A DNA stretch of 64,000 nucleotides from Patella vulgata (GCF_932274485.2 NC_065881.2:84260702-84324701); one strand, 5' to 3'. Counted from the stretch's first letter, positions 35,501 to 46,478 are shown. Translations and numbers: made by a program. Notes: generated from the sequence alone by a model not told the origin.

Positions 35501-35929
35501 ATTGATTTACATTATGTTGATAGCCGTCAAAACAACTTGATACATATACTTTTAGATAGCTATGACAATGACAGTGTTAAGAACACTGATAGACGTGATT
35601 TGTTACAATGCGTGGTTAATTTAGTTGATGCTGGTGTAGACGTCAACCAGGTGAATGACGGTAAAATGACGCCTATATTTATAGCCGCTAGAGACGGATT
35701 GTGTGAAGTTGTGATATATCTGTTAAAGCGCGGTGTCGATATACATTATGTTGATAGTTTTAAATGCAACATTCTTCACTGCGTTTTAGGTTATATATAT
35801 TCATATGAGGAATCAGAAGAGAAATATATACAGCTCGTTAATACAATCATAAACATGGGAATAGACATAGACCAACCAGATTATAAAGGTAATACCCCGT
35901 TGTTCTATGTCGCCGTTCTGTCTTGGTGA
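32570..35929 (+). CDS. Ankyrin-repeat gene ANK2, spliced, open part
   Basis: Exon 1 is 32570-32583 (ATG, MDAE plus AG) with a GT donor 'gttcgt'. Exon 2 begins at 34654 after 'gatatcttttag'. The junction completes an Arg codon and gives MDAERALKSVLRQAEKGG, in frame for about 430 residues. Ankyrin supra-repeats like those of ANK1 follow (TPISIAVRKQ, TPISIAASKG, TPVVVAARKG, TPIFIAARDG), each with NNLIHILLDSYD-type partners. The frame ends at 35929 shortly after NTPLFYVAVLSW, where ANK1 continues, so this may be a truncated protein or a dying gene. The 2.07-kb intron carries a MITE and a Tc1 element. Role unknown; probably protein binding. Confidence 0.78.
32602..32764. mobile_element. Palindromic MITE, 163 bp, in the ANK2 intron
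   Basis: Long terminal inverted repeats run inward from 'ccagg' and 'cctgg' and share 'tttcacgaaattttaacta', then continue through 'ataaaat' and 'aaattttagta', nearly meeting in the centre. It starts 18 bases after the exon 1 donor. No coding capacity. Confidence 0.88.
33068..34606 (+). mobile_element. Tc1/mariner DNA transposon, intact-looking (copy 2)
   Basis: Ends share 'aaaaaagtaggggatatttg' in inverted orientation (left near 33074, right near 34600). It lies in the ANK2 intron in the same orientation as the gene, 50 bases from the exon 2 acceptor. A 25-base segment containing 'gatcatttggaataaatcg' near 34456 is tandemly doubled, unlike copy 1. Confidence 0.92.
33364..34365 (+). CDS. Tc1-type DD34E transposase, 333 aa
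   Basis: An uninterrupted transposase. Paired helix-turn-helix region at about residues 5-110 with a GRPR linker (56-59); catalytic D151 (SDESRF), D241 (FQDDNARCH) and E276 (SPIEHVWD) with Tc1 DD34E spacing. Unlike copy 1 it keeps the usual N after D241 and the glycine-rich FGGGS. It lacks six residues of the C-terminal FAAALQ segment, outside the catalytic core. All core residues I can check are present, so it is the better candidate for an active transposase. Confidence 0.92.
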   Translation: MRRLTQNERLRALGMLQIGTTQAVVARTMNVSQSVISRLWTRYRDTQSVQDRPRSGRPRATTQAQDRFIRTLALRNRVITANQISARLQTDTGVRVSGQTIRNRLHRGHLRARRPRVILCLRDHHIQARRRWCRDRQHWDNRRWSNVMFSDESRFTVDFLDRRRRVWRRRNERFQDVNVIRHDRFGGGSVMVWGGITVAGRAALHVVAGRVTGQYYRDNILAVHVVPFARRHGRRFIFQDDNARCHRARIVTCYLQQQNITTLPWPALSPDLSPIEHVWDMLGQRLRQRQQRPANVQEQEWDNLDQNDLRRLIRSMPRRINACLANRGGFTRY

Positions 35930-37345
35930 ATTTTACAGAATGCGGTTGAAGTTAGAGGCAGAAAAGGACATACATGTTCGATTAAAATGTAAATTGATTA
36001 ACATTTTATTAGAAGCTGGTTGTAATGTAAACCATCAAATCGAACTAGGACGAACGGCTTATATTCACCATATACAACACCAAGTCGATATCAGTATATT
36101 AAAACTATTGATTCCACATTCTGATCTAAGTTTAACGGATAATTAGTTATTGTGTTGGATATCACCTGATCAATTCTACAGCCGTCTTTAAACTTTTAGT
36201 AGATTCAGGTTCAAACCTGATGTCACACAACAACGGAGTTAGGTTATTACATGGTATTTTAAACTGTAAGAGGTTAGGGATGTTCAGTTATTACATTAGG
36301 GTAAAGTTGATTGTTAATGGTGTTACAGCTGAAGGAGAAAACATGCTCCATCTTTTAGCTTATGTTAAGTATGGTTATTCTGTCAAGAAGTTTAGCTGGT
36401 TGTTAAATAACGAGCTAGACATCAACCATCTCTATTCTAAATCCAACACGCCTACTATGATAGCTTCCTTTATATTAAACAGTAAATATTTAGAACTGTT
36501 GACACGTCATCCCAGACTAGAGATAAATGCACAAAATAACCAGGGTCACACGACTCGACATCTTTGTATCATTGGATTTACGATGTTTAAAGATGGTTTG
36601 AACAAGAGACAGGTAAATGGTGTTAAGAATTATTGTAAACAGATATATCCAATATACATGGCTTGTATTGATAGTTTACTTGGTGTTGATGGTATTAATG
36701 TAAATATCCACGACAATAGAGGGAGAACTAGTTTAATGATGGCTGCTATGAAAAACGATAGAGTTCTTACAAGGAAACTACTTCAGACTGGTGCCATAGT
36801 TACCGTGTTAGACTATTCAGGAAGATCTGCCCTACAATATCTGGGTATTTATCAGAGTGTGTTTGATTTGACTTGTTTTAAATTACTTCTATCTAATGGT
36901 AATACTGAACAATGCAAAACACATCCTTGCTGGCGATACTGTTAACATCTTCTGTGAGGCTGATTTTATAAATCCGATTGAAAGTCTGGTTTCTGTGGAA
37001 TGGACATTATTGGGAATAACGGAGAAGGTTAAGTATTTAGAATTATCTCATTTAGTTAATGGTTTTCTTGTACTAAATGATGTTCTACGCCCACCAGATT
37101 ACAACTTAGACCATATTGATGATGGCTGTAAGGATTTAGATGATTATGATGGCTATGATATAGATACAGATAGAGATGATGATTATAGTCAATATAACTA
37201 CCAGAATTGTACTCTCAATACCGATCATGAACTAAGACAAGATTACATACGAATGAATAGACTTCCAAGTGGTGATTACGTTTTTGATTATCTTGAATTT
37301 TATGGTGATAAGTATGGTGACAATGATTGTGATACCGTTATATAA
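35907..37345 (+). pseudogene. Decayed 3' half of ANK2
   Basis: It matches the C-terminal half of ANK1 (LKLLIPHSDLSLTDN, VNGVTAEGENMLHLLA, GRTSLMMAAMKNDRVL, acidic YDGYDIDTD tail) but in separate frames: 35907-36146, 36220-36945 and 36896-37345. A short deletion after SLTDN removes the bases that encode NGNTAIS in ANK1. The region just after LLLSNG is replaced or deleted, skipping the ANK1 segment from LLNLPCIDG to about MTSLNF. With three or more frame breaks I read it as a pseudogene portion. Re-splicing to rescue it seems unlikely, as no donor/acceptor pairs stand out. Confidence 0.8.
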
Positions 37346-37511
37346 TTCGCCATACGGATGATGGTATTTCCAAATGGTGGTGATACGCGGAAATCATAAT
37401 TTAAATTATTTCCCTTTCTACATTCTGTCGACTCTTACATTCAGTACAGATGTCGTCAATATTTTTAAACCACCGGCAACAACTCTTTTAATAAAATAAA
37501 ATAAAATACCT

Positions 37512-37652
37512 GGTGACATTTAAGAGAGAGAGAACCCATGAGGTTGGACAGGCGGCCCTATTCCTTGTCACGTACAATCGAAACCACGCCAGTTGACTCT
37601 GTGGCAGACCTTATGATACCGCGCACGTGCTAATCATTCGGCCATCCACCCC
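37512..37652 (-). repeat. SINE-B fragment after ANK2
   Basis: Minus-strand copy: 'ggttggacaggcggcc', reversed B box 'aatcgaaaccacgcc', and reversed head 'gctaatcattcggcc'. Beyond it, 'tttgaagaaaaacagttgag' and 'gtgaaaaatagaccatg' match the flank beyond the SINE after ANK1. Confidence 0.8.
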
Positions 37653-37739
37653 CATGCGTAGGTGATCATTTGAAGAAAAACAGTTGAGCCGTTTTTTTTG
37701 TGAAAAATAGACCATGTAGTGTCCGTAACCTTTAAAAAG

Positions 37740-40300
37740 AGAACAAAATCAAGTTCAAATTCAAATAAATAAAAATATTGTAGATTGAAATGTATAATAT
37801 TTCTAAAGATCACATTGTATTGTAAGTTTTCAGTGATTTTCATGCACATGTCCACTGTGATTCTGAAAATTTTACAGAAATACGCCAGATCATTGGCCAA
37901 GAGGGAAGATGTTATCTCTGATACTCTCTCAGATTGGTCTAAGTCTATCAGTCGTTTACTTAAAAGAAGAATTTATATGCAACGTTTGTTAGATGATACT
38001 AGGCCTAAATCTATTTTCAATGATGTTAGCATTGTTGAAAATCTCAACGCCTTACATGACAAGTAGTCATTGTACCGGCTGACAAAGTGTCCAATAACTT
38101 AGTGTTTATATGTAAACTATATTATTATGACTGCCTGTTCAAAGAACTTAATTTCGGGAAATCAATCGACAGTGCTACGTATAAACGCTCTACGCTTAGT
38201 AAGGATGAAATTATATCCAATCACTGATCTGTACTCACTTCATTTGGTACTCCACGTGGAGATATCTATACAGATCTGCCCTTGTTATATTGGATACCTA
38301 AACTACATAAAAATCCCCACAAGCAACGTTTTATAGCAGGTTCATCCCGTTGTTCCACAAAACCACTTTCAAAAGTATTGACATCTATACTAACGGCAGT
38401 GAAAGAGGGTATTCAAAAATACTGTGACAAAATATACTCTCGTAGTGGTTTTAATCAAATGTGGATATTAAAAAATTCCAAAGAACTACTTGATGGTTTA
38501 CAATCTAGATCACTTGCTTCAATCTCATCTATACAAACGTTTGACTTTTCTACTTTGTACACTAAAATTACCCATAGTAAATTAAAAGCCCGGTTAAAAG
38601 ACATTATTCACAGTGTCTTTTCATCTAAATCGGGAAATGTTAGATATCAATATTTAGTTGTTAATTACAATTCCACATATTTTGTTAAGAACCATAGTGA
38701 TTCCAAAAATAAATTCACCGCCAACAAGATAATTCAGATGTTGGATTTTTTAATTGATAATACCTTTGTTGAATTTGGAGGGGAAATTTATCAGCAAGTG
38801 GTAGGTATCCCCATGGCCACCAACTGTGCACCTTTGCTTGCTGATTTGTTTCTCTATTCCTACGAGGCCGATTACATACAGGCACTCGTAAAATCAAATA
38901 AACGATTAGTCAGACATTTTAATTTCACCTATGTTCTATCACTGAATAATCCAAAATTTAGTGATTATGTAGAATTCATATATCCTGATGAGCTCGAAAT
39001 TAAAAACACTACTGACAGTGACAATTACGCTTCCTACTTGGATCTGCGTCTCGATTTTGACAATTGCCATAAACTTAATGTTAAATTGTACGATAAACGT
39101 GATGACTTTGACTTTCCGATTGTTAACTTCCCATTTATTAGTAGTAACATTCCAATATCACCAATGATCGGGTAGCTTCGGCTACTGTGACTCCATCTGA
39201 GACAATTTCTGTCCGCCTTCCACCTGCTTCTTCCATCTTTACAGCTGAACTCCAGGCCATTCTACAGGCCTTGGAGTTCATTCAATCATCATCTATATTT
39301 AAATATATAATATTTACTGATTCTTTGTCCTCCCTACAAGCAATAAACAACAAACAGCTTGATCACCCATTAGTGGCAGACATTTATCGTCTGCTACTAT
39401 CATTCGAGAGTACCAGCAAGGACATTGTCCTTTGCTGGCTCCCCAGTCATATGGATATCAAAGGGAATGATCAAGCAGACTCGGCTGCCAAGTCTGCTTT
39501 AGATCTTCCCATATCTGAATTTTTAACGCCATATAAAGATTTTAAATTTATTATAAATAATTTCATTTATGGCCGCTGGCAACGGTCTTGGGATCTTGCA
39601 GGCACAAATAAACTTCATCACATTAAACCTCTTTTAGGAGATTGGCCAAGCTCCTATAGAACCAGCAGGAGGGATGAAGTTGTTTTGTGCCGCTCTCGCA
39701 TTGGTCATACTTTTTAAAATCATATTTTCATTTTGAAGCGAGAGCCTCAACCAGAATGTGTTCACTGTCATGTTCCTTTGACAGTAAAACACATCTTGAT
39801 TGAGTGCAATCATCTCAAGAACGTAAGATCGAAATATTACCGTTGCCAGTCTCTACGTCATCTATTTGCCCAACCGGGTTTATATTGTAACATACTAGAC
39901 TTTTTAAAAGAGACATGTTTTTATCATAAATTTTAATTGTATATTTATCACTTCATTTTTGTATTTTAAATATTAATATGCATAAAAGGTTTATTTCATT
40001 TTTAATTTTAGTTACTGTGATATTGTTTTTATTTATGCATATAATACTATTTCTGTGATATTTATTTAACTTGTCTCGCATAAATCACCATATGTTTGGC
40101 GCAATATAGCCCGGTTGGAGCTGACGTGCCATTAAACAACATTTCATTTCATTTCATTTCCAATATCACCAGCTTATGGAGTGTTTGTGTCTCAACTAAT
40201 TTGTTACGCGAGAGCTTGTTCATTTTATTCTGATTTTTTAAGTAGATCGAGGCATTTGTCATCTAAGCTTCAACTACAGGGATACGTGTGACTTAGGACT
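37740..40300 (+). mobile_element. Penelope-like retroelement, broken fossil
   Basis: Reverse-transcriptase coding sequence with YWIPKLHKNPHKQRF (the PKIHK-type motif of Penelope-like elements), FDFSTLYT, QQVVGIPMATNCAPLLADLF and YDKRDDFDFPIVNFPF. It is broken in several places and interrupted by a LINE (39164-40158); its text resumes beyond that LINE as AYGVFVSQLI. No GIY-YIG domain is recognisable. It lies between segments shared by the ANK1 and ANK2 flanks, so it inserted after that duplication. It is an old fossil, older than the nested LINE. Confidence 0.75.
39164..40158 (+). mobile_element. 5'-truncated I-group LINE with RNase H (copy A)
   Basis: Precisely delimited by a 13-bp target duplication 'tccaatatcacca' (39151-39163 and 40159-40171). 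Contents: most of an RNase H domain lacking the first catalytic D (FTAELQAILQALE with E, FTDSLSSLQAI with D, GNDQADSAAK with D), then a gag-like CCHC motif (CVHCHVPLTVKHILIEC). A stop falls between the two parts near 39715. The 3' UTR includes 'agcccggttggagctgacg', and the tail is (ATTTC)n. Looks like an I/Nimb-type LINE. Confidence 0.92.
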
Positions 40301-40366
40301 TCGAATTTTGTCTTATGGTTTGGATTGTTCGTACTTGGTTTTATTGTAGTTATAAATCCGTAATAT

Positions 40367-40784
40367 ACTGTCTATTTGTATAATTCAACTACCAACATTT
40401 ATTATAGGAAATGTTCTATAACCATACATTTAGTCACAGATAATACATTAATTTAAGTTTCAAAATGAAATCTATTGAAGTGAGACAGCATAACCCAAAA
40501 ATAGCTATTTTGGGACATGTTTATTGCTGTAACTCAACAACGAAGATATATTGACATAAAATTTAGTGGTCTTTAGGAGAGGTCATTATTGCAAATGTTG
40601 ATTATAAGAAATGGACTGTAAATTCCAAACTGGGTATAACATTAACTATATACCTTATATATTTTATTCGTGTATATAAATTAAAGTATAGTAACACTTA
40701 CCTTTTAATGGATACACTATATACCTAATCTATGTATGTAAATATATGTTATTATTGTATATAAATTATAGTATAATAACACTT
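40367..40784 (+). repeat. ANK2 downstream flank shared with 4966-5533
   Basis: Matches the ANK1 flank ('actgtctatttgtataatt', 'gaagtgagacagcataac', 'ttttgggacatgtttattg'). Non-coding. It is interrupted at 40785 by LINE copy B and resumes at 42498. Confidence 0.72.
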
Positions 40785-42497
40785 TATTCTTGGATGGCAA
40801 TCGCCTTCCAGTTGTGGATCAAACCAAATTTCTGGGGCTGATATTTGATAAGAAATTATCATTTATCCCCCACATTAAAAGCCTCAAAAAGAAATGTCTG
40901 AAAGCCCTCAACATATTGAGAGTCTTATCAAATACTGACTGGGGAGCAGATCGTAAGGTCTTGCTTCGATTATATCGAGCATTAGTTAGATCAAAACTCG
41001 ATTATGGGTGTATTGTGTATGGGTCTGCCCGCGAGTCTTATCTCAAAGGGCTCGACACCATAAACAACCAGGGACTTAGAATCAGTTTAGGAGCATTTCG
41101 TACATCTCCAGTGGACAGTTTATACGTCGAGGCGCATGAGCCCTCGCTGCACAACAGACGTGATAAACTTGCCCTGCAGTATGCTACGAAAATGGCATCT
41201 TTACCAAATCATTTTTCATTTAACACCATATTTAGACATATCATGAGCATTTGTATCTGGTGAAGACTAATGTTATTCCATCGTTCGGTATTCGCATACA
41301 ACCCCTTTTGTCTGAGGCTGGTATTGCGAATATCCCTGTCTTTAGGACTCCACCGTGGGCTATATCTCCCCAAAGATCGATTTCGATCTTACTCAACATA
41401 AAAAGAGAGATACTAGCTCTGCGGTGTTCCAATCTCTCTTTAGAGAGTTAAGGTCTAAGTATGGTGATTATGCTCCTATTTACACAGATGGTTCTAAAGA
41501 TGACGACCGGGTAGCTTCTGCTACCGTGACACCATCTGAGACCATTTCTGTATGTCTTCCATCTGCTGCTTCAATATTTACAGCTGAGCTTCAGGCCATT
41601 CTTCAGGCCTTGGAGTTCATACAATCCTCTTCATCTTTAAAGCATATCAACTTTACTGATTCTCTGTCCTCGCTTCAGGCAATTAACAATAAACAGCTTG
41701 AACACCCATTAGTAGCAGATGTTTATCGTCTGCTACTATCGTACGAGTTTAGCAGCAAAGACGTTGTCTTTTGCTGGCTCCCCAGTCACGTTGGTATAAG
41801 GGGGAATGATCAAGCAGATTTTGCTGCCAAAGCTGCTTTAGATCTTCCCCAATCACCCTTTTTAATACCATATAAAGATTTTAAATCATGTATAAAATCA
41901 TTTTATTTATGACCGCTGGCAACGGTCTTGGGATCTTGCAGGCACAAATAAACTTCATCACATTAAGCCTCTCTTAGGAGATTGGCCAAGCTCCTATAGA
42001 ACCAACAGGAGGGATGAAGTTGTTTTGTGTCGTTCTCGTATTGGTCATTCTTTTTTAACTCACATTTTCATATTAAAGCGAGAGCCTCAACCAGAATGTG
42101 AAAACTGTCATGTTCCTTTGACAGTTAAGCACATTTTGATTGAGTGCAAGCATCTCAAACATATAAGATCACGATATTACCGTTGCCAGTCATTATATCA
42201 CTTGTTTGCCCAACCAGAGTTATATTGTGAAATGCTAAACTTTTTAAAAGAGACAGGTTGTTATTATAAATTTTAATTTGTATATATATATCTATATGTA
42301 ATATATCATATTTTAAATGTTTATATGCATCAAAGATTGTTTTTTATTATTAAATTTGATATACTGTGATATTGTTTTTATTTATGCATATAAAATCTTG
42401 TGACACCATTTAGCCTGTCTCGAAAGAACCACCATATGTGTGGCGCAATATAGCCCGGTTGGAGCTGACGCGCCATAAAACCATATTTCATTTCATT
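40785..42497 (+). mobile_element. 5'-truncated I-group LINE with RT end and RNase H (copy B)
   Basis: Delimited by a 13-bp target duplication 'tataataacactt' (40772-40784 and 42498-42510). It contains the C-terminal RT/thumb region (TKFLGLIFDKKLSFIPHI, LDYGCIVYGSA, 40790-41263), a complete RNase H domain (41355-41912; YTDGSK, AELQAILQALE, FTDSLSS, GNDQAD supply the D-E-D-D set) and the CCHC motif CENCHVPLTVKHILIEC (42025-42276). These lie in three frames, so at least two frameshifts. The 3' tail is ATTTC-like. Same family as copies A and C. Confidence 0.92.
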
Positions 42498-42920
42498 TAT
42501 AATAACACTTACCTTGTAATTGATACACTATATACCTAATCTATGTATGTAAACATATGTTATTATTGTATATAAATTAAAGTACAGCAACATATACTCT
42601 GTACGTAGATACTATATATCTAATCTATGTTTGTAAATATATATTATTCTTTAATATAGATTATAGTATAGTTTATACGCTCGTACTTGTACTGGATATA
42701 CTATATACCTATTCCATGTATGTATTATTCGTTGATATGCATTAAAGAATGGATACATCGGTGGTTTTACTAGAAACAAATTATAAATTAAGGTATAACA
42801 TCATATACTCTGTATATACTATATATGTAAATATTATTCTTTGATATACATTAAAGAATGGATACATCTGTTGTTTGTTTTACTGCGAACAAATTAGAAC
42901 ATAGCCATAAGTGGTATAGC
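42498..42920. other. AT-rich degenerate repeat flank
   Basis: Continuation of the ANK2 flank after LINE B. Repeated variants of 'tatatacctaatctatgt' and 'atatacattaaagaatgg' occur about every 100 bp, with no coding content. Confidence 0.5.
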
Positions 42921-44083
42921 CCACGATCCTAACTGCTTGACTCCGCGGACCAGTACATTTAGCACAGAGAGTGAGAAATGGGATTTAACATTCGCTCGGC
43001 ACAAACTATATCAATTCGAGCCAAGGTTCCATTGTATGTTGGGTCCTTTACCAGTGGGATGTAACTTGTCTACAACGTCATAGATCGTGTGTCGATTCCT
43101 GTGCGTCGTCCGATTCCTGGTGAAATATGCAAAATGAGAAAACATTTCTTATCAGTTAGAGATTGGAGAGGGGTTCACTAGTCCGCGGGTTCACTAGTCG
43201 CCACTATAACAAATACTATAAATATGGGTATCAAAAAACATAATCCGAACCCTAACCCTAACCCTAATAATAGATATTGATGGACTAATGAACCCGCTGA
43301 CTAGTGTGCCATAACCCTAACCCAACCCCTATAATAAATATCGGTGGACTAATGAACCGCGGACTAGTGAGCATTCCCCAGGGATTGCAGTGAAAACTCC
43401 AGCAAGATACCAAACCCCTAACCCCAACAACAGCTCTTGTCTGGACCACCCTGGATCAACCAGCTGCCATTCTCACAACCTGTGTTTTGCCACTACCTTG
43501 ACAATATCCAATTTCGAAACACCCCAACCCGTCCGCTCAATTTATCTGTTTAATTCCCTATTTGTTTTGGTCATGGGTGTAATTCTAAGGAGAATAATTT
43601 GGTCTAGTAATATGGATGGCGGGATTTGTGCTAAAGAACGCATATGTATATTAATATTATTGCCTTGATTAATTATTCTCCATTGTCAAAATTAAAATGT
43701 TTATGAAATATTGGGAGAAACACAGAAGGGTATAGTTTGTGATGATATGATACATGAATTGAATTATAAATTAATAAACACATTATGCCATCTTAATGGT
43801 AAGGAATGGAATGTGTCTGTTGGCCAAATTTGGAAATGAGTGTCTGCTGGTATGCAAGGCATGAGACATGACCAACCACACGACTAAATTACGTCAAATT
43901 GGACCAATGAGAAAATGGGTAGCGAGAATCCAAGCTTAGAAAAACACTCGAGATGCGCGTGCGTTATGAGAGACCGTTGATGTCCAAGTGGCAACATCTG
44001 GGTTGAGGGATAGAGCGAATGACTTTATTATAATCTAAGCTTGTATCCTATGTATCGGAGCTTAATATAAATCTGTAATCAAG
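42921..44083. other. Unassigned spacer with a short duplicated CCCTAA-bearing segment
   Basis: Two related ~90-bp segments (about 43165-43300 and 43305-43372) contain 'ggactaatgaacc', 'gactagtg' and short (CCCTAA)2-3 runs. The rest, including the 92-codon frame at 43390-43668, has no recognisable domain. Confidence 0.45.
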
Positions 44084-44806
44084 ATGCAGTATATTCGATC
44101 ACAATGTGAAGTTGTCAATAATGAGAAATGTCAGAATGATTTAAAGAAATACACAACGTCTTATGTCCGAGTGGCATTTAAAGATACGTCCTAACCAGTT
44201 AAAGAATTAGAAATACAACCAGAGACAATACTAGACGAGCACAAGAGCTGTTCCAAAATATGTAGTAAGAAATGAAATGAAATGAAATGAAATGGGGTTT
44301 AACGTCCTACTGTTTTGTTCCTAAACTGGGCTAATGAAGGCGTGCATACGCCATACAGTGTGCTATGAGGGAAAGTTTGCCCGGGCAGCGGCGCTACGGC
44401 CTACTCTTATACCGAATTCCAACTGCCAAGGGATTTTTTACGTACACGCCAATTTGTAGACGGGACCTCGGTCTTTCGTCCCATCCGAACGACTAGACAG
44501 CTGCCCTTGACAGGCCCTCCGTCCTGCATCACTGACAAGGGGAAACCACGCCGGAAAATCTGGATGAACTTTCTCTTCAATGCAGGGATCGAATATGTAG
44601 TAAAAAACGGTGCATGGGTCAGACGCCGGATGTGGCGATCGGTTTTGCGACATGTCCGCTGTCCACGTCTGACAGACAATCCATGCTACTACACTGGACC
44701 TTGGTGGGTCTTAGATTTAAAGTACCCCGGGGATATAGACAACCAAAAGCAAGTGCCACACATCGGAATAGCACTAAAAAACTCTAAACCCAGTACGTAA
44801 GATTGG
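44084..44806 (+). pseudogene. Possible decayed exon interrupted by a SINE
   Basis: From ATG 44084 one frame reads MQYIRSQCEVVNNEKC and on to HKSCSKICSKK with a single TAA. Without the SINE (44269-44592) and one copy of its target duplication, a frame continues beyond it. I recognise no domain and cannot prove the reading. A donor-like 'gtacgtaag' near 44796 could mark an exon end upstream of the CARD-like exon at 46479. Low confidence. Confidence 0.25.
44269..44592 (-). repeat. SINE-A, 5'-truncated, with 11-bp target-site duplication
   Basis: Flanked by 'atatgtagtaa' (44258-44268 and 44593-44603). Reading minus: truncated right at the B box 'tcgatccctgca', full body, 'cgttaaaccccatttc' and an (ATTTC)4-5 tail at 44271-44294. 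The 5' truncation and target duplication show LINE-driven retroposition. Confidence 0.92.
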
Positions 44807-45299
44807 TCAGCTTTGAAAATGTTTCGTTGGACCAGCCTGACAACTTTTCATTATGTTTGTATTTGTTGTTTAAGCTAAGATATTTCTCGATTCTAATTAT
44901 ATGTAAACTTTCGTCGACTTACTGGAGCCTGTGGACATGGAACAATCCAGAATTAACTCATTATCGCTCTTCAAAAATCGTTTAAAGAGACGCGTCTTCG
45001 AGAATTACTGTCAAATCAATGCTACGTAAGTGTTCGACTCGGTTTTCTATGTATGCGATCTTGTAAGTTTGGCTACAGAGGAATATCATGAAAATGTTCA
45101 TAAAGTAAAGTGGAGTTAGTCTAACCCTGGTATTTTGGTATCCAGTTGGCTATGCGCGTACAGTTGGCGCGCGCGGGTGTGTGTGTGTGGGGGTGGGGGT
45201 GGGGGGGGGGGGCTTAATCATACAGGTCGCTTTCTAATTCGGGAGATGTGTCAGAATGCAACAAATCGCATTTGTTTGGTTTTTTTTCAAAATTCCCCT
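44807..45299. other. Unassigned spacer with a GT/poly-G tract
   Basis: Contains (GT)n running into a G-rich homopolymer at about 45175-45213. No gene recognised. Confidence 0.45.
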
Positions 45300-45500
45300 T
45301 CGTGACAAAATAAAACCGCCGGTACAATTACTGAAAGATAAAAAGGTGTTGTTGATGATAACAGTATATTTATCACCCGATGTATCTATTATAAAAGTTT
45401 TATCAAGATGACCTCACGCTGATTATCAAAAATAATAACATCTACTCCCAGTCCATATCAGTGTACATGTGAAGTAGGTATGTACGCTACAGGTGAGTAT
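45300..45500 (+). pseudogene. Decayed copy of the CARD-like exon
   Basis: 'gacaaaataaaaccgccgg' and 'attactgaaag' match the exon at 46479 (DKIKP.QLLK), and 'cgctacaggtgagtattga' matches its donor region, here with a canonical GT. Downstream, 'gtagtacatatagctgaata' matches 47154-47173. Much of the middle is deleted, so this is a pseudo-exon from a local ~1.2-1.5 kb duplication. Confidence 0.6.
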
Positions 45501-45612
45501 TGATCATATTATTATTTCATGTTTTAATATCTGTATGTGGGTAGTACATATAGCTGAATACCTTGTGTCATTCAGATACTATAATATATTACTTGATTCC
45601 ATATCGCAGGAC

Positions 45613-45890
45613 TGGGGGTTGAATGGCCGAATGGTTAGCGCGTACTCGTTGTCTCACCAGGTCTGTCACTCAGTTAACTGGCGTGTTTTCAATTCACCGG
45701 TTGTACGTGGCATAGAGTAGGGTCGCCTGTCCAATCCCGTGGGTTTTGTCTCGGTCCTCCGGTTTCCTCCCCCTGATAAAGACCCCTACGCACAAGTGAA
45801 TTATTAAAATACAATTGAAAAATATGTGTCGAGAGGACTTTACCCCCGCCCTCTCTCTCTCTCTCTCTCCCTCTCTCTCTCTCTCGTTCG
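45613..45890 (+). repeat. SINE-B, complete, plus strand
   Basis: Head 'atggccgaatggttagcgc', body 'gggtcgcctgtccaat', 'ctacgcacaagtgaattat', and a long (CT)n tail at 45850-45885. Confidence 0.85.
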
Positions 45891-45929
45891 AAAAATCGCG
45901 TTTTAGATTCTACGAAAAATAGCGCTTTT

Positions 45930-46150
45930 AGCCTGTGGACCAATTTTGATCCGATTTTGAAAACCGTTCAATTGTATCACCGTCACACTCTAATGGCGGT
46001 TTGAGTTCAAATTTCGTGAAAATCGGACCTGGCTCACAAAAGGGCTGGTTTAAATATTTATCCGATTGTGATAAAACTTAAAATGTATATTTATATTCCA
46101 AAAACTAGATTCCTTTCGATAGTCTCGCATATCCGACCATACTTTCATAC
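45930..46150. repeat. Diverged interior of the stem-loop repeat family
   Basis: 'gtggaccaattttgatccga', 'aaaactagattcctttcgat' and 'gaccatactttcatacatta' match the interior of 7207-7520. No terminal stem-loop is present. Confidence 0.55.
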
Positions 46151-46478
46151 ATTATGGCCCCTGAGTGTAGCATTGGGATAATGGGTTGATGAAACTTATT
46201 GGTAGGGGGCCTACTCAGTGATCTGCGACCTTCAGTTCCGGGGTTACTGCACCTTCTCCAAAAACCCTGTTTACCCATAGAGGCTTCCGTAAACATTAAA
46301 AAGAATTTTCATCGAGTGTTGAACATTTTACCATGTGTATGCCGTTAAACACCATTTTTTAATTTGTATTTTATTTTTAGCAACAATACTGATATCATAG
46401 TAAATTTATCAAGATCTTAAACATAATAATATAGAAAACAATACACTGATTGTAATACAACCATTTGTTACATTTCAG

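Noticed and set aside
43250-43335. (CCCTAA)n telomere-like repeats
   Set aside because: Only two to three units at each of two places, inside a duplicated ordinary repeat; not a telomere end.
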